From: Epiperipatus broadwayi | Lineage: Eukaryota > Onychophora > Udeonychophora > Euonychophora > Peripatidae | Assembly (NCBI GenBank): GCA_028023455.1 | Contig: JAQFVV010006295.1 | Coordinates: 682,001-746,000, forward strand | Direction of reading: 5' to 3' | Length of the DNA: 64,000 nucleotides | The notes under the pieces: generated by a model | What the model saw: only the letters and a program-made list of their open reading frames with translations | Database searches by the model: none | What the model was told of the DNA's origin: nothing | Part shown: piece by piece, positions 23,621-36,995 of the stretch | Layout: every line of letters begins with the position of its first letter | How positions within the stretch are numbered: the stretch's first letter is position 1 | Made by a program: the position numbers and the translations under genes

Positions 23621-23648
23621 GTGATGGAAAATCATCATCAACCCCAGG
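23619..23648. other. Stable hairpin
   Basis: CTGGGGTGATG pairs with CATCAACCCCAG, an 11-bp stem with one bulged A and a short loop. It lies just beyond the Penelope-like fragment. Function unknown. Confidence 0.5.
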
Positions 23649-23889
23649 TAAATACAAAATCAATAATTTATAAAATTATCTATAAGTAATATAATATTCT
23701 ATAAGAGTATGAGATTAGAAAATTTCTGAGAACATTGTGAGATCAGCCAGCTAACTCAGAAGATCAACTAAAATATAATTATAAATTCAACCAGCATTAT
23801 AAAGTAAAAGTAAGTATAAATAAATACTCGAGAGAATTATCCATCATTATCATTGATAGAAATAAACAAATCAGTACAATAAATCAGAA

Positions 23890-24060
23890 TAAAATTAACA
23901 GTCCATCTTGTGGCTGGATTTGAACCATAAAAAATATAAATCAACAGTCAACCTTGTGACTGGATTGGAAATGGGTCTTCTGTAGACCAGGCTAACTATT
24001 GAGCCTTTGCCAGCTTGGGCAATTATATAAACATAACTTGGATGCACCAGCTTAGTGCCC
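23890..24060 (-). repeat. tRNA-derived SINE, minus strand
   Basis: Read on the minus strand, GGCTCAATAGTTAGCCTGG is box A-like and GGTTCAAATCC is a perfect box B (about 23917-23927). The intervening AAGRTTGACTGTTGAT-like stretch is partly duplicated, so box B and its neighbourhood occur twice (23889-23927 and 23937-23975, the second decayed). No poly-A tail or duplication was assigned. Confidence 0.5.
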
Positions 24061-25099
24061 ATCCATTAAAAATACACAATAATCAGAAATCAAAACAATA
24101 ATGCCGGGACATTTAAAACATGCTGATCATCATCAATGTTCAGGCCACTTGTACTGGCCAACTATAAACTTAAATTTTTAATAAGACTAAAGTAAAATAA
24201 AAAAATAATAGTGCGTGGGCTTTAAAGAGTATCCTCTTTTATGCCAACCAGGATGATGATTGATCATCTCTGGATGCCCCAAAGCACTAAATATACATCC
24301 CCATTTATCCATGTCTGAAATCTAGCTCAGAGAACACAAGCTCTATTACTGTATGTGACCAAGAGATGATGGAATACAATTTTTAACAATTAAATATAAG
24401 TTTATTAATAACAAAAAAAAAAAAATATAAATAAGGTCTTATAAGGGTTCTGATTTTGAAAAGTATACAATAATAAAAGTCATTACACTGTAATTTACAA
24501 CATTACTACAAAATTCAAATGATCACATTGAGATTTAAATAATTACTATTCAACATTTAAATTGTTACAATAAATTTACATATATGTGTGCACAGACATG
24601 TGATTTCTAAAATACAATTAATATATTTCAATTGATATAAAATAATTATAAAAAAAATGATTAAATTTTATGTGTTATAGCATTCATCTATATACGCACT
24701 CGTACATGCGTGCGCGGGTAATTTCTAAACATATTTGACTTAACCTACAATAATACATGATTAAGCCTTTAAATTATATTTTAAAGAATACAGATCCTTA
24801 AGCTAGGTTTACTAAAACACTTATATAGAATTGCATAGATTATTTATAAATTTAATCTTGTCCAACAATAAATAATAATTTTTACATAAAATTTACATAT
24901 TTAATCAATATTAAAAAAAATCACTTTATCAAATTCTATTACAACCTTCTTATATTTTTTTTTTTTTAAAAAAAGTATAATCAATTTTTTTGAGAGATTA
25001 GAAAGCTTTTTATCAGCTTATCCCTTAACTAATTATAAATGTCTTTAATTTCAAAAATGTAGATTTAAAATTTCTTCCCAAATGAATTATTTAAAAACA
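24061..25099. other. Mixed AT-rich DNA, no gene seen
   Basis: Two moderately complex patches (24090-24160 and 24210-24370) contain TGATGATGATTGATCATC-like and ACTTGTACTGGCCAAC-like words. There is a CA/GC-rich patch at about 24696-24718. No coding sense was found. Confidence 0.4.
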
Positions 25100-25720
25100 A
25101 CTCACTTTTGTATACACATTTATCTGTGCTTCTCTTCGCCTATGTAGACACATCAGCATATATATAACTACTTCTTTATTCAGCTGGTGTTTTTTCTTGG
25201 GCAAGTTGTTTTTTTGGTCATTCCAGGTAATTATCATCATCAGGTAAAAGTACATAATTCAGGTATGGTTGGCCTTTTTCCTTCTGTAGTCACTTTCACG
25301 TATACTTGGATTTTGTAAGCTTCAGGTCAACAAGGTGTTTTCCAGAACACTTTTAAGGCTATGAATTACAAAGAATCTTGACCCATTTTCCTCCACGTAA
25401 ATTCAAATTCCACCAGTGAATTGTATAGCAGCCACTTCCTTGCATTCTTACATCCTCATATCTTAGCTATCTTTGCAGCTAGCTTTACTATGCCTATTTT
25501 CTGCTACAGTTACCAACTCTTCACAAAATATTTTAGCCAACTTTACAGCTAGCCCTCCTGCTAACTCTTACAAAACTGCAAGCCAAAACTAACTGATATT
25601 TTTTTTATCAGTCTTTTATAACCTTGGTTAGGTCATGTGACAAAAACACAGTGGCTGTTTTCAATTAACTTTAATCCATTTGAAAACAAGCTGGAAATTT
25701 CATGTTTTTACTTTAATCTT
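25100..25720. other. Unassigned higher-complexity segment
   Basis: Richer in G+C than the flanks. It includes a partly repeated AGCCAACTTTACAGCTAGC / TGCAGCTAGCTTTACTATGCC pair at about 25470-25560. It could be part of an LTR or an old repeat. No open frame. Confidence 0.35.
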
Positions 25721-27479
25721 TGGAATTTGACCAAAGGTGTGATAATCCTTTAGAATTTTTAATCTACAAAGATTTATAACTACATAGTAGAAATGCAAAC
25801 AAGCATTAATTTAAAAAGATATTTTGTACAAGTATTAATTAAAAGATTTTAAAAATAAATTATGCTTGTTTTTCTTATGTTAATTTCAAAATCAGAATTA
25901 CAAATATTATTTATCAGACCTTTTTAAAATACTTATTTCACAATGAAATTTTACTTTAAACCTAGAGTTATTTAACCTTTTGCTTATTATTATTTTATTT
26001 TAGGAAATATAAAAAAATATCTACAAAAATTTATGTCTGTTTATTTCTACTTTTCCTTTATTTTTCATATACATATATTAACATACACTACATTTGTATC
26101 TATTATGTAACCCAACTGGTTACAATATATATATGTCTTTTTATATAAAGTGAGTAAATCATTCTCCCCCAGGCTATGTATTAAAAGCACTAAATGTTGA
26201 ACAAAAGTTCAAGAAGATAATGAATCCACTTATTCTTGAGAGATCTGATGTTTATAAGCAGTGGTCAAATTCTGAAATAATATTAAGAATGTTTTCAAAT
26301 AAGGGCACTATATGCTTTTATTTTTGTCACATAATATCAAGAATACTATGAAAACTGAAGAAAATGTACTTTTTACTTTCTATTTATTTATACTTTTTAA
26401 TGTATTTATATGATTAAAATTATTGCTTTAAATTTTTTTATAATACTTTTATTTTCTAGATTTTGGTTTCATAAGGAAGTTTAGGTATAATTTAATAACA
26501 TTAGATGACGATATCATTAAGAGTACTGAATCTCATATTAAATTAAAAATTTAAAATTTTAACTATTGTTTTCTAAAATTGTTTGTAAACTCTAAAAAAA
26601 TTGTATTATTTTTTTAAGTATACTGTATGTTAGCAAAGATTCAATTTGAGTGGAAATTGAAAGCACATGAAAATTGAGTTACAAGGTTTTTTAGGTAGAC
26701 AGACAAAAATCAGAATGAGTTAAGTGTATAATTATAGGGTGTTCCTGAAAGATTCATCATGGAATTTGTGTCAAAATAGTGCTTTTAATATAAATATTAA
26801 GGATTTTATTTATAGATTTAGTACAATATAAATAAAAATTAGAATAGAAACAATGTTGACAACTAATATATTGCATACATAATAAAATATTGATATGTGA
26901 CAAACATCTAAATAGGAGTAGACATGAACAATTTATAGTTGTAATATAGAAAGAACTGAAAATAGATAATTTTGATACTGGGTATATAAAAGCCATAGTT
27001 ATAATTAATACTTTACTTTGCTCTAATTTTATTTTTTTTTGTATTAAAATCAAGCCAACTGTTTAAAACATGGTTTTAATGTTATAAAATTGTTAATTTT
27101 CTGGCCTCAGTATTTTGTAGATAGTTGAAGTCTAGCATTTCCATTTTATGATTCCAAGTTTTATCATTTAATTGGAACTGCATCAGAAAGATTAAAAAAA
27201 ACAAACAACTTTGTTATTTAAATAGTTCACAGAGCTTATATAGTTTTGTATTTATTGTTAATAGTATGCATTATGAATGATAATAAAAAATTGTTATTTA
27301 AGCAAATTTTTAAATGTAATAACTTCCTTGAAATATTTCATACTTTTAAATATCTAATTCTGCCATTCTTAAAATTTAGACAAATCTCTTTTTTTTTGAT
27401 TATTTTTATCAATTTTTTTGTAGAATGTTTTTTTTATATCGGATATTTTTTTGTAATAGGCTTTAAAATAGTGTTTATT
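25721..27479. other. AT-rich DNA, no gene seen
   Basis: Only AT-rich fortuitous frames. The 98-codon minus-strand frame at 26757-27053 has no motif and low complexity. Confidence 0.5.
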
Positions 27480-30200
27480 TGATAAAACTATTTGCAGATT
27501 TATATTTTATATATTAGGAGGTCTCTGTTAATGACAAAATTTTATCTAAAAAGTATTTAAATGTATTGTAAAGAAAATTGAGTAATTTTGGAGAAAGTTG
27601 TAATATAAGTGAGATACTATTTCAAGTATCAGGAATATTTTAAAAAATAATATTTATATATTTATTAATGATTAAAGAGATATAAAAAATGGAAAAAAAA
27701 TCTCCAAGTGCCTATGGATATTATGGATTTGTTCTTTCATTTTAATATTATTTAATTTGTTTTGGAAAGAGTATTTGACAATTATATGATATGGGGTTTT
27801 GAATCAAAATGTGATAAGAATGAACGTGGTGATTCTTATATTGGGAAAAGGGCATTTCTGTAAGTCATCAGTGAAGCCAATTATTGTTTATATACATGAG
27901 CAAGTAGTGTTAGTAATAAAACTGAGCAAGTAGTGTTAGTAATAAAAATATGGTGTGATTTGAACAAGGAACATCTTAATAGAAAGTATTCATGATTCTT
28001 CATGCCTATCACATACATGATAAATTTATATTTGTGAAATGCCATTTATAAAAAGGAAAGAATCAGTGGGAAGGCTTGTGACATTGACTTTAATTAAAAG
28101 TACAAATATGATAGCAATATCTGAACTTCCATTTGATGTTTCTGTTATTGAATAATAGAAAGAAAAAATTGAATATTATTTAAAATATTATTTTTGTTTT
28201 CGATTTCAAATATTTCTCAATATTTAGTCTTGTTAAGAAAGGGAATGTGAGAGGGAGTTCTGTGCTTTGTTATAAGATTAATTACACCTTTCATAAAATT
28301 ATTGTTAATGAATGTGGAGTGTCTTTGGGATTAACAGGAATAAGTGTTAATTATATTTGGGAAATGTATAATTAATTTAGTTATTTCATTAATGGTTCTC
28401 AAAATAAACAGTAGAAATGCCATGTGAGAATCCATTGAGTTTTGCAAGTTTTTGCATTTTTCTGGTGCTGAGTGCCACTTGTTTTGCTCCAGATTAGTTA
28501 GATAATGAGGACTATTATTATTATTTTTTAAATGAAGACGTATCCATTATGATGGCTAGGAAATAAACAGCTTTAGAAAAGATTAAGTTTACTAGTGAGA
28601 TTTTTGCATCTGTTGGAAACTATGTTTTGAATAATGCATTAATAATGTTTTCTATAGAATCAGAAAGTTGATTTTGAATAATGGTTTTCATGGCATTGTA
28701 ATAGAGATACATCGGAAAACCTAAGAATTTAAAGAATGTAGAAGTGAAAATGGAAGAAGTGGTGTTATTTGTAAATATGCTTCAGGTAGATAATATCTTT
28801 TTGTTAAAGTTGAGTGAGAATTTGATATTATAATTATAAAGTATAGTATTAAGAGGAGTTTTTTTGATGGGAAAATATTGTGAAGAAAAGAATGCTAAGA
28901 AGAGAATCTTGACATTTAGAATTGTGTGGAATGATGTGCATTTTCATATTTATAAGTGGATTTGCTAATAAGAGGTGGATAAGGAGGGTATATTGTATTC
29001 TTGAACTAATTGAAATAGTTACTGAATCAAATGCAACCATTATTCCAACTTGTACTGCAATGGTTACAATTCACCTATGTTTTCTAACATTGTTTAAATA
29101 ATAAAATATGTTGCAAAGTAATTATATTCTTTTTTTTTTTCAAAATTGGAATTTAAATAATAAAGAGAGAATGAATGACTGAATTATTCTTTAATGAAAT
29201 ATTATTGTTTTATTAGGAATGAATTCACAAATATGTGTCTTAGATTGTTCTGAGAGAAAGAAGATTTTTTAAAGAAGGAACTGTTGTTATAGATAGGATA
29301 GAGTTCATGAATGTTGTAGATTTGTGAGACAGGTGATTTATTAGTTTGTGAAGTATAAATATAGTGAAATGCTTAAGATATATGAAATTGTTAGGGATAT
29401 TTTTTTTAATTTAAAAACAATTTCTGATGATTTGGTAATTCCATGATTTCCATCACACTGTCCAATAGCCCAGTTAGGAGTGAGTTTGAAATTTAGATTT
29501 AAAATATGAGTATATGTATGGCAGCATAGTTTTTTTTACTATTAAATTTGAAGTTTTCATAATGGTTGAACATGTGAATTTCTTTGATCTATATATATAT
29601 TTTTGACCAGTTATTGAAATCTGTTAGATATATTTTGGATTTTTTGATTGACAGATAATTATTCAATATTTGTTTGCCTATATTTATATATATTTTTTGG
29701 GGAAGTGATAATTCAGTGGAATGAATGCTGTTGTAAGGGAGATTTTTTTTTAGTTATGGAAGGAGGCATATAGCTCCTTTACCACTATAATTTTTAGGAG
29801 TTTAAAGTTTATGATAGATGTGATAATATTTATGAATGTGAACCATATCATCATGATATTTAATTTTTTGAAGTATATGGAAATTTCTGATAGACTGCTT
29901 CATGAGAGCTGTATTTTAGTAATAGTCTAATTGCATTGTTAAGTATAATTGACTTTGTAAATTTATTTCGATTTTAGTAATTAGTGCTAAGTGATTTGAG
30001 AAGCTTAATAGATGATGACATAATAAAAGTTAGAAGACAAGAAAAGATCTATAAGTGTAGAATGGTTATTTAGTATAAAAAAAAAGATAAATGAGTGGAA
30101 AAGAATCTTTTTGCACTCATAAGTCTTTGTTAATTTGGTGTGGATATTTCTTTGTAGAGATTGATACATGGCATGTCAAAATTGTCATTAAATATCCAAA
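27480..30200 (-). pseudogene. Strand-asymmetric segment, probable old LINE on minus strand
   Basis: Across nearly 3 kb the plus strand carries several times more G than C, unlike the flanks. Minus-strand translation gives long but interrupted hydrophilic stretches, such as FFKFLGFPMYLYYNAMKTII (about 28740-28690), then a region with DAKISLVNLIFSKAVYFLA (about 28610-28550) and a W-containing NKWHSAPEKC block (about 28490-28460). The order FLGxP, then a K-x-S-L-x-N-x-x-x-x-S-x-x-x-Y-F-L block, then a W..AP.K block is what one expects in the thumb and connection region after the RT palm of L1/Tx1-like LINEs. Stops are frequent and no catalytic DD was found. Alternatives are another decayed polyprotein or transcription-coupled skew in a noncoding unit. 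Confidence 0.4.
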
Positions 30201-33200
30201 TAGAGGTCAGTGGAAAGAATAAAATTAATCAACTTTATTAGTTTTAATACTGGAAAAAAAAAACACAATTCCAGTGTTGTAGTTTTGATTACTCTCTTTA
30301 TATTTGTCACATATGTATAAAACCCTCATTTCTCATTATAAAGTTTTAGGCTATTATAATTATTGATAAAATATGTAATAATTTCTAATTTAAATTGACT
30401 ATATAATAGTTAATCGAATAATTGAACAAATTATTATTTTAACATTTTATGTATTTGTTGTAATTAAATATTGTTTACTTTAAATAGCATTATTGGTATT
30501 GAAGGCAGTTGTATAATAAGTATTGACCACAATTGCTTCAAGCTATGCAAATGGTAAATTTGGCAGATTTGTTTTTTTAATTGCTCAGATATTGATTAAA
30601 AAGTTCACAATATGACCAAGATATTTTTACTATAATTCAATTTTCCAATGTGACATTTCCTAAAGGCATTCTTTTAATATATTGTCTATGTAAATAAATG
30701 ATTATAAATAATTATTCTTATTAGACTATTGATTATTATTTATGAGTCCAGATTTATACTTTCAACTTAATTAAAGTTTAATAATTAGTATAATTAAATA
30801 TTTTACTACATACTTCATCATTTATAATGAATATTTATAGGATTACTTTGTTAGTTTTGTTAAAAAAAAATTAAATCTTTCATCACATATTACTGTGCAT
30901 TGGAAAATGTATATATATATTGATGTCGTAGAAACTTATTTATCTTATTTATTATTTAAAAAAAAAAAAATTTGACATCTGGAAAGAAGGAAAACAGTTG
31001 CAAGAAGACAGATTTTGATTTGGTAAATTTGAAATGGAATATCAGTAACTAACTTTATGAAATTATATTGGAACATGCACACATTAGAATAATATACATC
31101 AGGAATTCTTACTAGTGATGCCTTAAAAATTTTTTTTAAAGTAAATAATTAGTTATTTACCATCAAATAATGTATTACATACATTTTGTATATAATAAAT
31201 AATTCAGTTCTTAACATGTTATGGGATGCAAAACATGATAAATTGCAGTTTTGTATTTGACTAGATTTATTATACTTATGAATAGAGATTTTTTATTTTT
31301 AGAAAAAACATTGATGAACAAGCAATGTTTAGATACCAAGACCAATGTGATCTAGAAAACAGACAGTTGCCTTGAAATATCTTTTACAGAGAATGTCTCA
31401 ACAGAAAACAAAAACATTCAATTAATTTATAACATTTAGGTATGAACACACAATTCATTTCAATATTATGATTCCATGAACATGGGGTCAGTAATAGAAT
31501 TATATTTTCCATTACTTATTTGAAAAATGAAAATGAATACAGTATTTCACTTATTAGTCACTCTAAAATATTTTTTTATCATTTTTGAGTATGAGCAGAT
31601 AATTGTATTTTTGAAGCATTTGCTCAACATTGATTGATTCTTTTTTTAAAAAAATAACTTATGAGTGCTTTAAAAATGAGTGGGGACATTTTTATTATTT
31701 TTTTAATCTATTAAGAAAATTTATATTCTTTTATACTTAATTGTAACATTAAATTTTATTATATAAAGTTAACAATTTCAATTATTCAATAATCTTCTTC
31801 AAGATCTATAATCAAACATTTAATTAAACAATGCTCAAATTAAATATAAAGAGAAGGTGACATCCTTAATATTGAATGAAATGCAATGTTGAAAGAGAGG
31901 GTAGTACTTTTTATTTTTTAAAAATTGTATTTGCATGTCAGTAATTTGGAATTTTACAATTTTTTTCCAAGATGCTTAAATTTGATGTTATTGAAGTAAT
32001 TTTTGTAATTGAAAATTTAATTCTTATTCTGGTATTTGTTACTGAACTGCCTATTTGAGATATTTTCACAAGAAGAGCTTATGATTGTTAATAGGCATTA
32101 TGTAACATTTTTTTAATTGATTATTTGTGATTGTATACAGTAAATTAAATGATTTTAAAAGTTATAGAATACTCCTTTACATTTTGAGACAAATTCATAG
32201 TCAGTTCTTACTATTCACATATTTACCTGTATAAAATAAAATGTAAACCATGGTTTTTTTTTGTTGCTCTTTATATGTCACTACTATTAATAGGCATATG
32301 CCATTACTTACCATGAAGGAAAAAATAGATTCAAGAATTTATGTATTTAAAAAAAACCCTATACTTTCTGATTTATGTAAAATATATATATATAAAAAAT
32401 TATTTATATATGTATTACACTGTTATATAATATTATTTATTTATAAAATAAAAATAAGTTTATTATTCAAATGCTTTATCATTTAATGTTGGAAGAAAAA
32501 TCTTCAGCAACTTTTAGATTGGAAAGTTATCAACTTGAGAATGTGAATCAATTGAATTATCTTGGGAGTTTTTCAATAGAAAATTGGATTTGGATGCTAA
32601 TATCCATATATTTTTCTGCTGCATTTAACATGTTAATGGTAATGTATTTCATTATACTAACATAACTGCAACAACTACATTTTCTCCTTTTATTGTATTA
32701 AGTGAGACATAGATCTCATGATGAAAATAATTTATTTAAGGATGTTCCAGAAGATCATAAAACCAATAAGTGTGTTTTTCAGTTTTTGTATAGCTAATGA
32801 ATATATTATTATAAAAGCTCAACTTCTTGGATTAAGTATATGGAATAAAATGATTGATATGGTAGACTTTTTAAAAAAAGTCTTACAGTAGATTTGAATA
32901 TTTTAATAGAAGAGCAAATTTCATTTATGCTATAAAATTATCTTGAAGGTTCTCAAAATATTACAATATTGATAGCTTTCATTGAGAAGTTATAGATGAG
33001 GATAAAATGCAATGGAGAGCTTCAATAAAATGAAATTTTTTGAAATGTTTCAGAAAGTAAAAATGCGAATAGATATCATCACAAAATGTTAAATAAACAG
33101 ATTAAAGAACTATCCTATGATAAAATAAATTCATTTGGTTTTTTTTTTCCTTCTGAAGTTTAAGTGGCCAATATGAATGTCTGCTAATAATTATAATATA

Positions 33201-34740
33201 TGGAATGTGTTTATGATGCTAGATAATAGGAATGAATTCTGAACCTTATTCTGCAGGAACCAAACATTTTCTTCCTCTTAGGATAGTTGGCTATGTATTT
33301 ATGTTTTGATAAAAAAAAAAATCTTTTAGGGATGTAATGTATCAGTAGAGAATATTGAATTGTATATGTAATTAAACTGAATTTTTGATTTGTTAAAGTT
33401 TATTTATAATCAGTTCAGTACAATGTCTGATTCCTTCAGTGGTTTGCTACTTGAATTATTTTTAATTATTGCAATATTTACAAATATTTTATTTTAAAAT
33501 TGGATGAATTAACATTAGTGGAAATTATATATCATGCAAAATTTTACCATTTGTTAATTCCAGTCACGTTTTACTCAAGAATGTTTTTGAAGCAATTTTT
33601 TATTTTATTTATATTATATTAATAAGCATTTGATGATATTTTTTTGTTTACAAAGATAAATTTTTATTACATTTTAAATCTTACATTATTGAAAATCTTG
33701 AAATTATTATTATTTTTTTAATAATACCAGTTTTAGTACACAAAAAATCAGAAAGTGATTAAAAATCATTTTTAATTATTTATATATTCAATTCTAATAA
33801 AAGTTATTAAATTCTTTTACTAAATTTAATAAAAATTTATTCTGCATAGTAGATATTTTTGATAATTAGCACATTTCTTTGCATTATTCCAAAAATTCTT
33901 TCAATATTATCATCGTCAAACATTATCAGTCTACTGCAGGATGAAGATCTCTTCAAGTTCAATTCATCTTCTCTGATCTCTAGCCTCTCTTTCAATATAT
34001 ATATAATTATTTCCATAAAATCTATGAGAATCTTGAATTGCAAATGAAATGCAAAACATAATCGGAGGGGGGTGGGTTGAGATCAGAATAATTATGCCAA
34101 TGATTGTTCAAAATTTTATTTATCTTTATTTTTTTAAGGTTAACATTTAGTAATATTTTACAGATACTTCTGTGTTACATTATTTTAAATATATTATCAT
34201 TTTTTTTATTTGTTCATTTAAAATAAAATTTGAAAAATTTAATTTTTTATAGACCATGCATAAGATAATCCTGAAAATTTTTTTTTTAATAATGTCCAAT
34301 AAAGATTTGGAGTATTTTACTTGAAATAATTTTTTTTCTTCCATATAATATAAATGATACCCCTGAAGTTAATTTAAAATCAATAAAAAATATATTTTAA
34401 ATATTAAAATAATAATTACTATGCCATAAGATGTGAGTTTAAACTTAAGAAAACTTAACTCTTATATTTTAGTATGTGAATAGATTACTATATAACTTAA
34501 AATTATATAAATTACTGATAAGCACTATACATTTTGAATGAAGAGAGACACAAAAATATATATATCAGTAATAATGGAAAATACAAGCAAATGACCTGAA
34601 TGAGTCTTTAAATACTGTATTTCCAGAATGACATCACAGTTCTGATATCTATTTCAAACTACAAACCAATAGTATATCTTTGTTCCATGTAAAATATATA
34701 TTCGGGAAACTTAAATCCTAAGTATATTTTGTCAATTCCG
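30201..34740. other. AT-rich DNA, at most a weak LINE trace
   Basis: No clear gene. Around 32500-32720 the plus strand reads LESYQLENVNQLNYLGSF and, further on, VLLSET, echoing the YLG and TLLYGSETW blocks of RTE LINEs, but too little remains to call an element. A 68-codon minus-strand frame at 33837-34043 is open on both strands and has no recognisable motif. Confidence 0.4.
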
Positions 34741-34757
34741 ATGTTTTATATTGTAAT

Positions 34758-36030
34758 GTGATGAGTATGCTCACGCAATTGATAAAGGAACAACAACAGT
34801 TTATGAAGGAATGCAAGGACAGGGAAGAAAGAATTGAAGAAACTAATAAAAGAAGGATAGAAGAATGGTGTGTGAAGATAGCAATGGACAGTAGCAAAAG
34901 AATTGCTGAAGCCATAGAAGAGATGAGGAGTAACTCACACGAGATATCAAATACAAGAGACAGGGAATGGACAAGAAAGGGAAATCAACCTTGATGAACC
35001 AGAAAGCATGGAACCATATGAGTGTGAGGAACTGGATAGTGCAGAAAGTGTAGCTAGAAAGTCAGCATATTTAGATCCGAGAGTGGAAGTAGTGCAACAT
35101 GAAGGGGAAGGAGTAAGTTAGATAAAAGGGAGGAAATTGAAGTCATGTGATTAGAGAATAATAAGATGCTGGCAAATGTGCAGTGGGACATAAATCAAGT
35201 AGTAAGAATAGTAGAAAGGTTAGATTCAAAATTTGAAGAGAGTATAAGGAGGTCAGCAAGTAACAGCACAAATACAGAAATAAAATGCATCGAACCAATA
35301 ACCACTGTAGGATATACAGACATGGGTAATGGAAATCATAGATAATCCCATCGGGTTCCATCAGTTTTTAAAGGTGTGAATCTTCTCCGGACGCCCAGGA
35401 TAGAGTCCTATGGAGTACCTGGGGAGTATCGAAAGGTACTTCAGGTTCAACAGGATGAATGATGAGGCCAAGAAAGCGGTCACTTGCGGTCATTTACAGG
35501 GAGAATCACAAGTGTGGTGGGATTCACTGTTCCATAAACCAACGACGTTCACAGAGTATCGTGTCTTTGTTGGCCAGTTATTGGGACTCACTGTTCCATA
35601 AACCAATGGCATTCGCAGAGTATCGTAAGTCTTTGTTGGCCAGTTATTGGAGTGAGGAACTCCAAGAAAACATTTTTGCACCAGGCGTTGCAGGAGAAAT
35701 GGAGACCAGGGGAGTCATTCATGACCTTCTTTTGTCATCAAGTGGCAAAGTTACGTATGATGACATCTAATCCATTATCTGAGATGCAAATAATTTGGAT
35801 TATTAGACATGGTTTCCCAAGAGACATTGAACAGATGCCTTGGATAGCACTAGGGATAACCAGAGGGATGAGGGATATGAATATAAACCGCCTCCTAAGG
35901 AACTTGTAAATAAAAGTGGATGGATCCTAATAAAAGTCAGTGGGAAGAAAACAGAATTTTCAGAGAGGAACCCAAGAGCACAGGAAGATGGACAACATAG
36001 AGTTGAGACTGAATGGAAGTGTCCATAATG
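34758..36030 (+). pseudogene. Ty3/gypsy-type Gag pseudogene
   Basis: The first 79 codons (34758-34994) form a charged coiled-coil-like N-terminus (KEQQQFMKECKDREERIEET). After a broken stretch, 35410 onward matches the retrotransposon Gag capsid domain: YLGSIERYFRFNRMNDEAKK, VTCGHLQGESQVWWDSL and EYR. It then continues in other frames with SEELQENIF, ALQEKWRPGESFMTFFCHQV and GFPRDIEQM to about 35900, ending in a basic tail. Gag would form the particle that packages element RNA. A 64-bp tandem duplication (35518-35645) shifts the frame in the middle of the domain, and several stops add to the damage. Protease, RT and integrase are not recognisable downstream, so this is a deleted or non-autonomous copy. 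Confidence 0.75.
35518..35645 (+). repeat. 64-bp tandem duplication inside gag
   Basis: The segments starting TGGGATTCACTGTTCCATAA (35518) and TGGGACTCACTGTTCCATAA (35582) are about 90% identical. 64 is not a multiple of 3, so the duplication itself breaks the frame. Confidence 0.85.
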
Positions 36031-36980
36031 AACGGACAGAGTATAGAGAACTTAGGGCTCAGAATCCACAGCAGATATGAGTCCCAGGATCAGACAACCT
36101 CCAGGTAAAACCTAATAGCAAAATAAGAATAGGACAGATTCAATGGTACAAAAATTGGAATGGCCCAGATCAAGATTAACGAAGATGGATTTAAAAAAAA
36201 TTACCTATATGAAACATAAAGGAAGAGAAAGCCAATAAATGGCCAACCAGTTTAAAGGACATACTATGAATAATTATTTACCCAAATTGAGACCAATAAT
36301 AATTTAGAGAGTAGTGAATGAGATCATAGATGGAGGCAGAGGTGTGTAGGGACACATTTTAGTAAGGATTCTGTCAGTACATAGTAAGCCATCTCTGTTA
36401 TATATTCGTGCGTGAGTTTCTACGGTGCACCAGATGTTAGTAGGCAATGAAGATAGGGATAAAGAACCTCTTTTCATATAATGACTCACTGGATCGAAAA
36501 TGCCAATTAAATATTTGTTATATATTGTGAGTCACTGAAACGTTAACAAAAAATATACAGGGAAGAGAACTCTTGTATAAGGAGACATCAGTAAGACATT
36601 CTGAGCTCATTGAACTAGCTGGATAATAAACTCCAGTCATCAAACCCACCTCAGTATAGTGATTAGAATTATCACTTAGAGGTCTATAAGGTTTGAAATA
36701 TTGAGTATGAACAGGTTTTAAGGGAGTAGCAGAGATATCCTGTGGACTCGAACCTGTATTTACAATCAAGGGGCAGAATTGAACCCACTTATCGTTTGGT
36801 ATAAACTGAGATTAAATTGGTTTGATAGTGCGATCAAGGGAATAGAATGTAATTGCCTGGTTGCCTCTAGAAATATTTTCACCATCACTTAACCAAGATT
36901 AAGAGTATGTTGATATGGTAGTGTCATAATAGCAATACTTAAGTTAAGAATTGAATGGCTTTCAATCCATTAAATTCTTT
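36031..36980 (+). other. Degenerate interior of the gypsy element
   Basis: Lies between gag and the polypurine tract, so probably internal element sequence. A plus-strand stretch near 36385-36450 reads LLYIRA and V(S/N)TVHQMLV, vaguely like the start of a retropepsin, but the DTG/DSG triad is not seen. I cannot assign pol. Confidence 0.35.
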
Positions 36981-36995
36981 AAAGGGAGGGAATGG
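36981..36995 (+). other. Candidate polypurine tract
   Basis: AAAGGGAGGGAATGG directly precedes a TGTAATG LTR-like start, which is where plus-strand synthesis is primed in LTR retrotransposons. Confidence 0.6.

Noticed and set aside
26757-27482. Hydrophobic frames of 78-98 codons as membrane proteins
   Set aside because: T-rich DNA always yields Phe/Ile/Leu-rich frames; no start context, homology or conserved pattern.
33837-34047. Frames open on both strands (68 and 62 codons)
   Set aside because: No family signature; AT-rich chance opening on both strands is more likely than a gene.
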